In this document: piece after piece, positions 25,441 to 36,153 of the stretch | Layout: every line of letters begins with the position of its first letter | Numbering within the stretch: position 1 is the first letter of the stretch | Assembly (NCBI RefSeq): GCF_949987535.1 | Contig: NC_080067.1 | Span: 78,455,985-78,519,984 of the forward strand | Length of the DNA: 64,000 nt | From: Balaenoptera acutorostrata | Lineage: Eukaryota; Chordata; Mammalia; Artiodactyla; Balaenopteridae | Reading direction: 5' to 3' | Notes under the pieces: model-generated | Told to the model about the DNA's origin: nothing | The model's input: only the letters and a program-made list of their open reading frames with translations | Database searches by the model: none | Position numbers and translations under genes: made by a program

Positions 25441-26050
25441 GTCTTAACCTCCATATTATAAACATATCCCAAAAGGAAGCAATGTGAGCAAAGAATAGAG
25501 GAGGAGACTACAGGAAAACGGAATGTTTCTGGAGCATCAAGCTCTGTACACAAAGGGGTGAGAGTGGAGGCTGGAGAGGATGCTGGGGGCCTTGGAGAGC
25601 CGTGGAAGTCACAGTCAGGAATGTGGACTTGGTCCTGAGGGTGGTGAGGGGCTGACCCCCCACCCCGAGGTTTTATACAGGAGAGAAATGCACTCTCTCT
25701 CTGGCTGCAGTTAGGAGGGTGGGTGCAGGTGGGGGAGGGAAAGCAGAAAGGTGAGTGCCATGTACTCTAGATCTTGCTTCTGGATATTCTTCTCATTATG
25801 CACACACAGAAAATGATTCCTTTTGTTTGACACACTGGGGTAATAAAGGAGGGGGCTGCTTGCAGCTAGAAGCAAACAACCCAGGGGCTCCAGCCATCTA
25901 AAGTCCCTGCACAGCCACCCCTAGGGCTGAGGAATCTCAGGCAACATGTACCCCAGTCACAGCGGACCTGGACTTAGGTAGTGACAGTGAAGGATGAAGA
26001 ACAAGTGCTGGACTCAAAGGATGATTAGCAAGCAAAGTTAGTGTCACACA
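25441..26050. other. Intronic sequence, nothing recognised
   Basis: No gene, RNA or repeat family is recognised between the MIR and the SINE. Confidence 0.5.
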
Positions 26051-26066
26051 AAAGGCATGAAGATGG

Positions 26067-26363
26067 GGCTTCCCTGGTGGCGCAGTGGTTAAGAATCCAC
26101 CTGCCAATTCAGGGGACACGGGTTGGAGCCCTGGTCCGGGAAGATCCCACATGCCGCGGAGCAACTAAGCCCGTGCACCACAACTACTGTAGCCCGCACG
26201 CCTAGAGCCTGTGCTCCGCAACAAGAGAAGCCACTGCAATGAGAAGCCCACACACCGCAATGAAGAGTAGCCCCCGCTCGCTGCAACTAGAGAAAGCCCG
26301 CGTGCAGCAATGAAGACCCAATGAAGGCAAAAAAAAATAAATTAATTAAATTAAAAAAAAAAA
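26067..26363 (+). mobile_element. CHR-1-type SINE with target-site duplication
   Basis: Starts 'ggcttccctggtggcgcag' and ends in an A-rich tail at about 26,363. A 16-bp target-site duplication, AAAGGC(A/G)TGAAGATGG, flanks it at 26,051-26,066 and 26,364-26,379 with one mismatch. Confidence 0.95.
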
Positions 26364-26534
26364 AAAGGCGTGAAGATGGCAGATGACCCCTGGGTCTCTG
26401 GACTGAATAACTGGATAAACTAGTTCCCTCACTGCTGCAGGGAACATGGGGGTAGGGCTGGGTCATGGGGAAACGATGCGTTCTTTTCAGCTGCCCCATG
26501 TTAGAGGGAGGTGCAGAAGCCCAACAGGAAGTAT

Positions 26535-26720
26535 ATCAGGGTTCTGGAGTCAAACAGACAGGGTCCAACTCCTACGTTCATTAGCCTACTCGTTCAGTTA
26601 CCTTGAGCAAAAAACTTGATCTCTCTAAACCTATTCTTTCATCTATAAGATAGGGATGAGAGTAAAATGAGATAATGTACTGTGCCTGGGATGCAATAGG
26701 TATCTAAAAATGGCAATTCT
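26535..26720 (+). mobile_element. MIR SINE
   Basis: Forward MIR blocks: 'ggttctggagtcaaacagac', 'gttaccttgagcaaaaaac', 'tcatctataagatagggatgag' and 'gcctgggatgcaatagg'. Confidence 0.8.
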
Positions 26721-27049
26721 ATTATTGTTTGTATTCATTATTATTATCAGTAAATCTGAAGCTCAGAAAAGAAACAATTTATGATGTCGTTAAAAAGAAA
26801 TTGAAACCATGAGAATAAATAAGATGACCCAAAGAGTGTGGATGATGAGAAGGGAGCACTGACATTTCAGGAGTGGACAGAGGAAGAGGCGCCTAAGAAG
26901 AAATGGTCAGAGAAGAAGGAGGAAAACCATCAATCAGAGCCTGGCGTCATGGCAGCCACACACATGACGCAGCTACACAGCTGATCCTCTGTCTCACTTC
27001 CTCCTTGCTAACAGAACCTGATGTTGTTAGGGTAAGCCCTCTCCTCTGG

Positions 27050-27142
27050 ATGTCTGTGTGCCTCAAAGGAGGCAGCCCACAGCCCCAACTCCCCTGCACT
27101 GGAAGGCAGATTCTTTACCACTGGACCACCAGGGAAGTCCCA
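27050..27142 (-). mobile_element. Truncated CHR SINE
   Basis: Only the head of the SINE remains: on the minus strand 'gggacttccctggtggtcca' from 27,142 and the following 'cagtggtaaagaatc'. The body is missing. It abuts an L1 fragment directly. Confidence 0.75.
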
Positions 27143-27610
27143 AGTCTTTAAGCCAGTTTGAGTTTATTTTTGTATATGGTGTGAGGGTTTGTTCTAACTT
27201 CATTGACTTACATCAGGCTGTCCCAACTTTCCCAACACCACTTGCTGAAGAGACTGTCTTTTCTCCATTGTATATTCTTGCCTCCTTTTTTGATGGTTAA
27301 TTGACCACAGGTGTTGGGTTTACTTCTGGGCTGTATTCTGTTCCATTGATCTATATGTCTGTTTTTGTGCCGATACCATGCTGTGTTCACTATTGCAGCT
27401 TTGTAGTATTGTCTGAAGTCTTGGAGGGTTATGCCTCCAGTTTTGTTCTTTCTCCTCAGGATTGGTGTGGCAATTCTGGGTCTTTTGTGCTTCCATATAA
27501 ATTTTGGGATTATTTGTTCTGGTTCTGTGAAAAATGTCATAGGTATTTTGATAGGGATCACATTAAATCTGTGGATTGTTTTGGGTAGTATAGAACATGG
27601 CTATTTCTTG
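27143..27610 (-). mobile_element. LINE-1 ORF2 fragment
   Basis: The minus strand encodes [22 protein letters not shown] and related text (27,208-27,561), the region after the reverse transcriptase in L1 ORF2. A (TA)n run follows at 27,620-27,643. Confidence 0.88.
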
Positions 27611-27619
27611 TGCCAACCT

Positions 27620-27643
27620 AATATATATATATATATATATATA
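27620..27643. repeat. (TA)n microsatellite
   Basis: About twelve TA units directly after the L1 fragment. Confidence 0.9.
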
Positions 27644-27950
27644 AATATAATTGTATGAGCATTATAAGTGTGGGATCATTTTTAATCACATTATTAGCTC
27701 CAGGGATTCTTTTCTTTTGGGGGAGGTAGTGCCTAATCATGTGAATTCAGGCTGAAAACCTATATGAGGGTAGGCTCATGGATACAGATTCTCAGGGGAG
27801 ATTGCCCTACCCCAATTCGATTAACATCAGGATCCAAGAAAGGCAGTTTCCCTGAGAATTTGGACCCCAGAAAAACTTTAGATGTTGGAATCATCAGATC
27901 TAGCATATCAAATAAGTACCCTTAACATAATATAGTAAATAAAAGAGAGC
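27644..27950. other. Intronic sequence, nothing recognised
   Basis: AT-rich sequence with no identifiable repeat family or gene. Confidence 0.4.
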
Positions 27951-29489
27951 CTTGAAAATATGACAAAAGAGGAAGCAGATGTAGAAAAAAATCAAACAAC
28001 TCCTAGAAATGAAAAATCGAAATTTAAAATTCAATAGATAGGTTTAACAGCTGATTAGATACAGCTGAAATGATGATTAGGGACATGGAAGATAGAACAG
28101 AGGAACTTACTTGAACTATAGCCCAGAGAGGCAGAGAGATGGAAAATATAAAATAGAAGTTTAAAAGACATGCAAGATAGACCAAGAAGATGTATCATAC
28201 ATTCCGTCATAATTCTAGAGAGAGAGTGGGAAGATGAGGGAAGAGGCAATATTTGAAAATATAATGGTGGATTGCTTTCTATAGATGACAAAGGACCCTA
28301 ATCCACAGAGTCAAGGAGCCAAAGAAATTCCAACTATGATTAAAGAAAAATGCACACTCAGAATCATCATAGTAAAACCATAGCACATACTATATTAAAT
28401 ATTAAAACATTAAATAATGTACTACATTTTATAACATAATAGAAATCGAGTATAACTTCCAAAGTGTTAGAGAAAAAGGAATGAAGAAAATAAAAACCAA
28501 TCCAAAAGAAGGCAAGAAAGGAGAGAGAAACAAAAGATAGAAAGGCATGAAAAAAGAAAACACAGTATAAGATGGAAGAAATAAATATATCAATAATTGC
28601 ACTAAATTTAAATATTTTGAAATAAAGCTGCATTTTAAAGACAAACATTGTCAGACTGGGCAAACAAAATCCAGCTATTTGTTCTTTACAAGAGACATAT
28701 GAAAGTATAAATGTACAGAAAGTTTGAAAGTAAAAGGGTGAAAAATGATGTACTAGGTAAATACTAAATAAAAGAAAGGTCATATAGCTATAGGAGACAA
28801 AATATTTTAAGGGAAAAAACTTATTAGAGATAAAAAGATAACTGTATAATGATAAAATGTTCAATTTTCCAATACGGTATAACAATTTAAAAAAATGATA
28901 TACCTTCAAAAATGAGCTGAAATGACAAAATTACATGGAAAATTAGTCAAGACCACTATCTCATGAGCTATTTCAACACACATTTCTGTGATTTTTTGTG
29001 AATAAGCAGTAGAAAAGCATAAAGGACATAAAAGATTTGAGGAACACAATTAACAAGCATGATCTAATGAACATATATAGAACTCTATGTCCAATAACTA
29101 TCCAACATATGGTATTTTCAAGCATCCGTGGAATATCTACAAAACTGGACCATTAAAAATTAAATGCTGGGGGTGAGGGCAGAGCACAGAAGTTTTTTAG
29201 GGCAGTGAAAATACTCTGTATAATACTATAATGGTGGATACATGTCATTAAAACATTTGTCCAAACCCGTAGAATGTACAACACCAAGAGTAAACAGTAA
29301 TGGAAATGGTAGACTTTGGGTGACAATGATGTGCAGATGTAGGTTCATCAGTTGTAACAACTGTACCACTCTGGTGGGGGATATTGATAATGGGAGAGGC
29401 TATGCATGTGTAGGGGTTGAGTGTATGTGGGAAACCTCTATACCTTCTTCTCAATTTTGCAGTGGACCTAAAACTGCTATTAAAAAAAA

Positions 29490-29789
29490 AAAGTCTTATT
29501 TATTTATTTATTTATTTATGACTGTGTTGAGTCTTCTTTGCTGTGCGCAGGCTTTCTCTAGTTGCGGCGAGCCAGGGCTACTCTTCATTGTGGTGCACGG
29601 GCTTCTCATTGCAATGGCTTCTCTTATTGTGGAGCACGGGCTCTAGTAGTCGCAGCACGCGGGCTCAGTAGTTGTGGAACACGGACTTAGTTGCTCTGCA
29701 GCATGTGGGATCTTCCCAGACCAGGGATCGAACCCATATCCCCTGCATTGGCAGGTGGATTCTTAACCACTGCACCACCAGGGAAGTCC
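29490..29789 (-). mobile_element. CHR-1-type SINE
   Basis: Head 'ggacttccctggtggtgcag' is read on the minus strand near 29,789. The tail is (TTTA)n on the plus strand at about 29,497-29,520. Confidence 0.93.
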
Positions 29790-30388
29790 AAAAAATAAAG
29801 TCTTAATCAAAAAATCAACCGCTTCAGCCATAAAGCATTAGTCAAGGAAGAAATTACAATGGAATTAGAAAATATTTAGAAACAAAAGCTGATGAAAATA
29901 TTACATAACAAAACCTGTGGGATGCAGTTAATATAGTATTTAGAGAAATATATAACCTTAAATATTTCTCATAGAAAAGCTCAAAAATTAATAAGCTCAA
30001 AAGTTAAAGTCTCAAAATTAATGAGCTAAGTGTCCATATCAAAATAACACCCAAAAAAGTAAAAGGAAGAAAAAAAACTATAGATAAGAAAAAATTTTAA
30101 AAAGAAGATGAACAAAGCCAGAAGTTGATTTTTGAAAAATATTCATAAAATTGACAAAATTCTGGCGACAATGATCAAGAAACAAAAAGAAGGCACAAGT
30201 AACCAATATTAGGAATAGAAATGAGTTAAGAATACAAGCCACAAACTAGAAAAGGATATTTGTCATGCAATAAATATAAAGGCTATATAAAGAATTCCTA
30301 TACGTAGTAAGAAAAAGATAGACAGCCAATGGTTCAAAAGGAATTCCACAGAAGAAACATTTCACAAATTTTTGAAAATGTGTTCGGG

Positions 30389-30512
30389 AATTCCCGGGCA
30401 GTCCAGTGGTTAGGACTCTGTGCTTCCACTGCAGGGGGCACAGGTTCGATCCCTGGTCAGGGAACTAAGATCCCGCATGCCTCGAGGCACAGCCAAAAAA
30501 GAAAAAGAAAAA
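30389..30512 (+). mobile_element. CHR-2-type SINE (short form)
   Basis: Starts 'gggaattcccgggcagtcc' and continues with 'ggttaggactctgtgcttcc', 'aggttcgatccctggtcagg' and 'aagatcccgcatgcc', ending in an A-rich tail. This is the short CHR type. Confidence 0.9.
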
Positions 30513-31381
30513 GTGTTTAACCATATTAGTAATCAAGGAAATGCATGTTAATACCTATGAGATTCACAAAATCAAAACGTCAGACAATACCAAGTATAAA
30601 TGAGCATATGAAACAGGGGCACTACACTATCTGCTAGTTGGTAGCAACCTTTGGAAAACAGTTGGCCTTATTTGAGGTTAAAAGTGTGCATACCCATATG
30701 GATCTTTTGCCTAAAACACCTTCTTTCTTAATCTTACTGAAAATATCTTTGTTTCTTTCTGAATTCTTTCTTCCTTTAACTACAACATTGATTTCTTCAT
30801 TTTAATTTTAAATACATCCTTCTTATTCTCTTGATAATGGGATTTGACTTTCTCTTTTTTAATGGGGATTTATTCCCTCACCCAGCTGATATTAAATATT
30901 TTAGTATCAAGATCCCATTAAAAATTTATTGAGGACCCCAAAGAGCTTTTGTTTATGTGAGCTGTAGCTATTGCTATTTACCATATTAGAAATTAAAACT
31001 GAGAAATTTTAAAAAAAATAAAATAAAAAACTATGCATACCCTATGACTCAGGAATTCCATTTCTAGGTATGTACTTCAGAGAACTCTTGAATATAAATG
31101 TTTATAGCAGCATTATTACGAATAAAAAAGAAAAATCTTGTAACCCCCTGGAGGTAACCTAGCTGATAAACAACAGTAGAAGGGTAAGTAAATAAGCTTC
31201 AGTATATTCACCCAAGGGAATACCATATAGCAATGAAAGGAATTGCAGCTACAGAGAACAATATATGGTGAATACCATTATCAGAACATTGGGGGGAAAA
31301 AGCAAATCATCAGTGAGTTACATAAAGAATTATCTCATTGAACTAAAATTCAGAAAGTTACAAACACTGAATTATTTAGGG

Positions 31382-31783
31382 TGTGATGGTCAGTTTTTTG
31401 TGTCAGTTTGTCTAGGCTAGAGTTCCCAGTTATTAAGTCAAACACTAATCTAAGTGTTGCTGTGAAGGTATTTTATAGATGCCTGAAAGTCCATAATCAG
31501 TTGATTTTAGGTAAGGGGGATTATTCTAATAATAATCTGTATGGACCTGTTGCAATCAGTTGAAAGGCCTTCAGAGCAGAGCCAAGGCTTTCCTGAATAA
31601 GAAGAAACTTCCACTGTGGACTGCAGCTTCATCTCCTGCCCCAAAATTGCAGCCTGCCCTTCCTAATGGCCTACCCTGCAGATTTCGGACTTACCTAGCC
31701 AGCCCCACAAATGCATAAGCCAATTCCTTGCAATAAATCTTCTTACTATAGGTCTCCTGCTGATTCTCTTTCTCTGACTGACA
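31382..31783 (+). mobile_element. ERVL-group LTR (MLT2-like)
   Basis: About 402 bp bounded by TG...CA (TGTGATGGTCAG at the start, CTGACTGACA at the end). Internal blocks 'gtcaaacactaatctaagtgttgctgtgaag' and 'caatcagttgaaaggcctt' are typical of MLT2 LTRs of the ERVL group of endogenous retroviruses. The base after the LTR leads into 'attttggtactggagg', which fits an ERVL-type primer-binding site. It is the 5' LTR of the relic that follows. Confidence 0.8.
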
Positions 31784-32895
31784 GATTTTGGTACTGGAGG
31801 TGGTTCTAGAGGAAGAGAATCTTAAGGATGTGTTTTCTGAATAGGTCCTGGATTTGCTGGAACTGTTTCTGTAGTCTGATTAGATTTAAAGGCACAAATG
31901 ACTCTATTTCAAGTGGTAAAGAGGGTACTGGTAGTCCATGGAGTGATGATATAAGAGATATGAAAAATATCACCATTGGATACTCCAGGCAAGGGTTTGG
32001 ATGACCTTTGAACTTTTTTTTTTTTTTTGACGATGCCACGAGATTTGTGGGATCTTAGTTCCCCGACCAGGGATTGAACCTAGGCCCTCAGCAGTGAATG
32101 CACCGAGTCCTAACCACTGGACCACCAGGGAAATTTCCTGGGTGACCTTCAGACATTTTAGTCAAACTAAATAGTATAATGAGATTGGCTGCTGGTTCCT
32201 AACTGGACAAAGTGGGAAAAGAGAAGGATAAGCTCAAGGCTTTAAATTCCCAGCTCAAGATCCTCATAAAATGACCCAAAAGCTGGCCGAAAAACAAACC
32301 CCATATCTCACTCTGTGAGTGGCTGAATTACAATGCAAATTGAATTCCCAGTCTCAGTGGTATCTACTGTTAAAGTGAGGGCACTGATTGTGAAGAGATG
32401 GGATGCTGAAAGTTGGAATGAGGACAAATGGGAAGACCCTGAGAGAGACGGGGACACTGAGTCCCTCAATTCTGGTGAGACTTTTCGAGCAGTAGAAGCA
32501 GACTTTCCACTGGCATCTGAGGGGATTAACCCTGCATTGGAAACTGTAATGGCCTCCCCAAAGCAGCTGCTTTGCAAGACAGTTTCTGTCTGCTGTTTCT
32601 CCTCAGGACCCACTCCCACCACTCCCTTTGCTTCTAGACCTACAATTAGACTCAAGTCCCAGCATGTCCCTAAAGGTGAAGCGTAAAGCAGGAGGAGGTG
32701 TGCTATTCACCAAAAGACTGCATGATTTTCCCAATTTATACAGACAAAGCCAGGGAATATGAGATTGGAATGTTAAGAGTGGAGTACTTCTGTAAGACCT
32801 GCTCGTCAGCCCCAGGAAGGTGCAGAGGACACATTTTTCACCACAACACAGAGGAATACTTACAAAGGTGGGAGAGACTATTAATACCAGCAAAG
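31784..32895 (+). pseudogene. Decayed ERVL gag region
   Basis: Sequence downstream of the LTR resembles the internal leader and gag region of ERVL. One frame stays open for 117 codons at 32,333-32,686 and has an ERVL-like segment, 'RWDAESWNEDKWEDP' followed by 'DTESLN'. The similarity continues in other frames to about 32,890 and then ends. No pol region, env region or 3' LTR is visible. A SINE at 32,014-32,138 interrupts it. It is a very old non-functional copy. Confidence 0.7.
32014..32138 (-). mobile_element. CHR-2-type SINE inside the ERVL relic
   Basis: On the minus strand it runs from 'ttccctggtggtccagtgg' near 32,138 to a T run (plus strand) at 32,014-32,028. Imperfect direct repeats GGATGACCTT and GGGTGACCTT flank it, consistent with a target-site duplication. 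Confidence 0.88.
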
Positions 32896-34069
32896 GAATG
32901 ATGTCCCTCTCACCCCTGCAGCCTCACCCCACCAAGCCTGGCAGAGAAGAGAAGGGCCAAGACTCACCTTTATCGGTACTTTTCTTAGTTCCTCTGATCA
33001 GACCAGCATGTCATGCACCCAACCCTGAACCAATTAGTGTGGCCAGTGGGATGGGAAATGTTATTTGGCTTAAACAATTCAGGGTCTATACCTGGGTTGG
33101 GGATGGGATCAAATCCCAAGCCACATAGCTGAAAATAGGTGATGGGGGTGAGGAGTACAGTTCTGAGTGGGAATTCTGACTACTATTAACTGGAAAGGGG
33201 GAATAGATGGTGGGCGCTAAACAGGATGAATTTCCTCTGTTGCTGCAGAAGGAAAACAGTACAGACTCAGGACCCAGGCTTGCTATGTAACTACGCACAC
33301 CAGGGCAGGGCAGGCTGGGTTTCTGTGTTCCCTATCAGTGTAATGGATTTGGTGTTTTAATCTAATCATGTAGTAAAAGTTCCATACTTGAAAAAAAAGT
33401 TCTATACTTGAGAAAAGCTTCAAACATATGCATAAACGTATCTTGACAATTGGATTATACCAAATCCTGTTTATTATTGTAGTCAGTAGAAGTGCTGGTT
33501 TTGAGGATCTTCTAGTGTTGGAGGAGGTCGTAGAGAGGATGTGACCCACGAGCTGGACCCCGGCAACTGGAGGCCCCTCACCCCCTCCCCATCCTTGGAA
33601 TGTGTGCTCTGCTTGTCTTCCTCACACTAGAAGCTGCCCAAGGACACAGCTTTGAGATAGTCATGTGGTGCTGAGACCATCTGGACGTTGTACATGATGG
33701 AGCCCAGTTCAGTCCTCTGTATAAACTTCAAGATTCTGGCAGGCGGGTGTGGAGATCTGTTCATCTTGCGGCCACCCAAGACAAGCTTGGTAAGTAGGTT
33801 CTCTTGCTTCTTAGACCTGCCACCTACCAATCTGCAGTGGTTTGCCTCTTTCTTCAGTCTCTCCCTGCCCTTCACCTATGGGGCCAGTTTCAGAAGCTCC
33901 CAAGGAGGTTGCAAGCTAACACCTAGGTGTCTGGAGCAGCATGGATTATTATTTGTGCCTCAACTAAAAGTAGTAATAGCTTTTAGCTTTGGTCACTTAT
34001 ACATGCAAACTCTGTATACTAAGTGCCCTCCACGCATCAGCTCTTAAATCTCCCTCAGCCCTGTGAGCT
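32896..34069. other. Probable PIGZ intron sequence, no gene recognised
   Basis: Unique-looking sequence with a purine-rich patch at 33,130-33,270. An open frame of 119 codons (33,688-34,047) has no recognised family. Nothing else is supported. Confidence 0.5.
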
Positions 34070-34185
34070 TGATATTATTATCTGACTTTCCTGATAAGGA
34101 ATCTGAGGTTTAGGGATATAGGCAGCTTGTCCAAGGTAACACAGCTACTAATGGCAGAGTTGGGATCTGAACCAGGCCTACAGGA
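34070..34185 (-). mobile_element. MIR SINE fragment
   Basis: Reverse MIR core: 'gatattattatctgactttcc', 'aggaatctgaggtttaggg' and 'ccaaggtaacacagctac'. Confidence 0.82.
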
Positions 34186-34784
34186 CCGCAAAGTTTGTCC
34201 TGTATGATGGGTATCGTGCTTTGCCCCTACCCCTATCTCCACCCCACACCCCTACCCTGTCCTGCAGTATCATATTGGCTATTAATGAAAAAAAAAATTC
34301 TGATTCAACCTTTGCTTCCCAGTGCTAAGTTTGGCCTCATCTTCTATCTGAAGACTCTAAAAGTCAGGATATTCACTGGCTCTGGAAAAATAGTCTGCAC
34401 AATTCAGTTGCAAAGTTTGAGCAGAGGCTGCAAAACTTATCTTTTAAGCTCTATGAGGTTTTAGTATCAGGAAGCTCCTTGTCAACATCTGCCAGATTCC
34501 TGTTCTGCTGCTTCACTTTGTCTTGTCTCCTCTGTTATGACTTGATGTCACACCTGAGAACAATAGCTGTTTATGGTCAAGCTTTAAAATACCAAAGTCA
34601 GGAAGTCAGGGAACCATATGTATTTCTGGAGGAGTAACAAACACGTTGTCAGACTTGTTTTTCTGTGCACCCGTGATAATAGACTGGTGTTGATGAAAAG
34701 GTCCATCATGCCGTGGACTCAGATTCCCATTGATCTTTGAGTCAAGGGAGTGAGAACCTCCATCAAAAGGAGACTGTTTGGGCT
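34186..34784. other. Intronic sequence, nothing recognised
   Basis: No gene, RNA gene or repeat family is recognised in this stretch. Confidence 0.45.
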
Positions 34785-35490
34785 GCTTTAACAAGATACC
34801 ACAGACTGGGTGGCTTTTTTTTTTTTTTTTTTAAACCCAACAACCTAATTATGACTTTTTTTTTTTTAATTTATTTATTTTTATTTTATTTTTATGGCTG
34901 TGTAGGGTCTTCGTTTCTGTGCGAGGGCTTTCTCTAGTTGCGGCAAGCGGGGACCACTCTTCATCGCGGTGTGCGGGCCTCTCGCTATTGCGGCCTCTCT
35001 TGTTGCGGAGCACAGGCTCCAGTCGCGCAGGCTCAGTAATTGTGGCTCACGGGCCCAGCCGCTCCGCGGCATGTGGGATCTTCCCAGACCAGGGCTCGAA
35101 CCCGTGTCCCCTGCATTAGCAGGCAGACTCTTAACCACTGCGCCACCAGGGACGCCCTGACTGGGTGGCTTTTAAACAACATAACTTTATTTCTCACAGT
35201 CCTGGAGGCCGGAAGTCTGAGATCAGGGTGCCAGCATGATGAAGGCCTTCTTCCTGGTTCACAGCCAGCGACTCGCTGTGTCCTCCCATGGTGGAAGAGG
35301 TGAGGGAGCTCTTTTATAAACGGGTGGTGTCTCTTTTATAAGAACACTAATCCCATTCATGAGGGCTCCACCCTCATGACCTAAGCAGCTCCCAAAGGCC
35401 CCACCTCCCGATACCATTAGAATTTCAGAATTAGAATTTCCACATATAAATTTGGGGAGGGGGTGGGCACTAACATTCAAACCACAGCAG
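34785..35490 (-). mobile_element. MaLR-type LTR split by a SINE
   Basis: Left part 34,785-34,818 ('aagataccacagactgggtgg') and right part 35,159-35,490 ('aacataactttatttctcacagtcctggagg', 'atgagggctccaccctcatgacc', 'aaaggccccacctcc') form one reverse-orientation MaLR LTR. The SINE at 34,819-35,158 sits between them. Confidence 0.75.
34819..35158 (-). mobile_element. CHR-1-type SINE nested in a MaLR LTR
   Basis: Perfect 15-bp target-site duplication GACTGGGTGGCTTTT at 34,804-34,818 and 35,159-35,173. Head 'gggcgtccctggtggcgcag' is read on the minus strand. It is a full-length, well-preserved copy and so relatively young. Confidence 0.96.
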
Positions 35491-35829
35491 TGTTTCTGTC
35501 ACCTTCCAAAAGGTAGGATCCAGGATGTGTGAAAGTTGGAGGGAGTGACTGAAGACCATGGGGTCGAATGTAGTTCGTTTTTGCAAAGAAATGGATGGAA
35601 TCCATTGAGGTTCCTAAGTTTTCAGACGTGTAAGAGCCAGGCTGCCATGTTTGCTTGTGAATAGGAGCTGGTGAATAGGATGGGGCTGTGAGGCCCAGAT
35701 TTGGAAGGTACCCTAATCCTACTTGCAAATGTCACATTTAGACACTTAGCAGAATGTCATATTAGGAAAAATATTTAGCAAATGCCATATATAGACACTT
35801 AGGAAATATGGTTAGCAAGTAACCAGGTT
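35491..35829. other. Intronic sequence, nothing recognised
   Basis: No gene or identifiable repeat. A short imperfect direct repeat of 'agacacttag' type occurs at about 35,740-35,805. Confidence 0.45.
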
Positions 35830-35985
35830 ACTCAACAGAGGCCTCAGTTTCCCCATCTGTAAAATGGAGATAATACGACCCACTGTCCCAGACTGTGGAA
35901 AGGATTAATTGAGATATGCATGTAAAGTTCCTGGCATTTAGCAGGTACTTAGTAAATAGCAGCTATTATTATTAACATTTTTATT
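35830..35985 (+). mobile_element. MIR SINE
   Basis: Forward MIR: 'gcctcagtttccccatctgtaaaatggagataat', 'ggattaattgagatatg' and 'cctggcatttagcaggtacttag'. Confidence 0.85.
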
Positions 35986-36068
35986 GTGTGTAGACCCATA
36001 TTGAGTTTGTTCAGACAATTGAACATATAATTTACATTATAATAACTAACAAATGTTATCCTCCTCAG

Positions 36069-36152
36069 ATGCAGGTCTGTGGAACCAGAATAGCATCTGT
36101 AGCAGCTGAAGTCATCCTAGGCTCTTGGCCCTGTGTCCTGGCAGCAATTTGA
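36069..36152 (+). promoter_or_regulatory. PIGZ: Candidate 27-codon upstream ORF in PIGZ 5' leader
   Basis: A pyrimidine-rich 3' splice site, TTATCCTCCTCAG, ends at 36,068. The next three bases are ATG. This frame runs 27 codons to TGA at 36,150-36,152, leaving one base before the PIGZ ATG at 36,154 (TGATATG). If the acceptor is used as inferred, ribosomes would end the short frame almost on the main start, an arrangement that can limit translation or allow reinitiation. Confidence 0.45.
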
Positions 36153-36153
36153 T

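Larger units (their letters stand above)
27951..31330 (+). mobile_element. Old plus-strand L1 with nested SINEs
   Basis: A-rich sequence over 3 kb. The block at 28,640-28,700 ('cattgtcagactgggcaaac', 'ctttacaagagacatatg') and 29,040-29,110 ('gaactctatgtccaataac') match the start of ORF2 of old L1 elements. The segment 30,240-31,330 matches a 3' region ('gtttatagcagcattattac'). Two SINEs (29,490-29,789 and 30,389-30,512) are inserted. Long open frames on the opposite strand, such as 28,367-28,909, are composition artefacts. Between about 29,200 and 29,480 the identity is less clear. Confidence 0.7.

Noticed and set aside
28367..28909. A 180-codon phenylalanine-, leucine- and serine-rich frame on the minus strand
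   Set aside because: It is the reverse strand of an A-rich old L1, a composition artefact.
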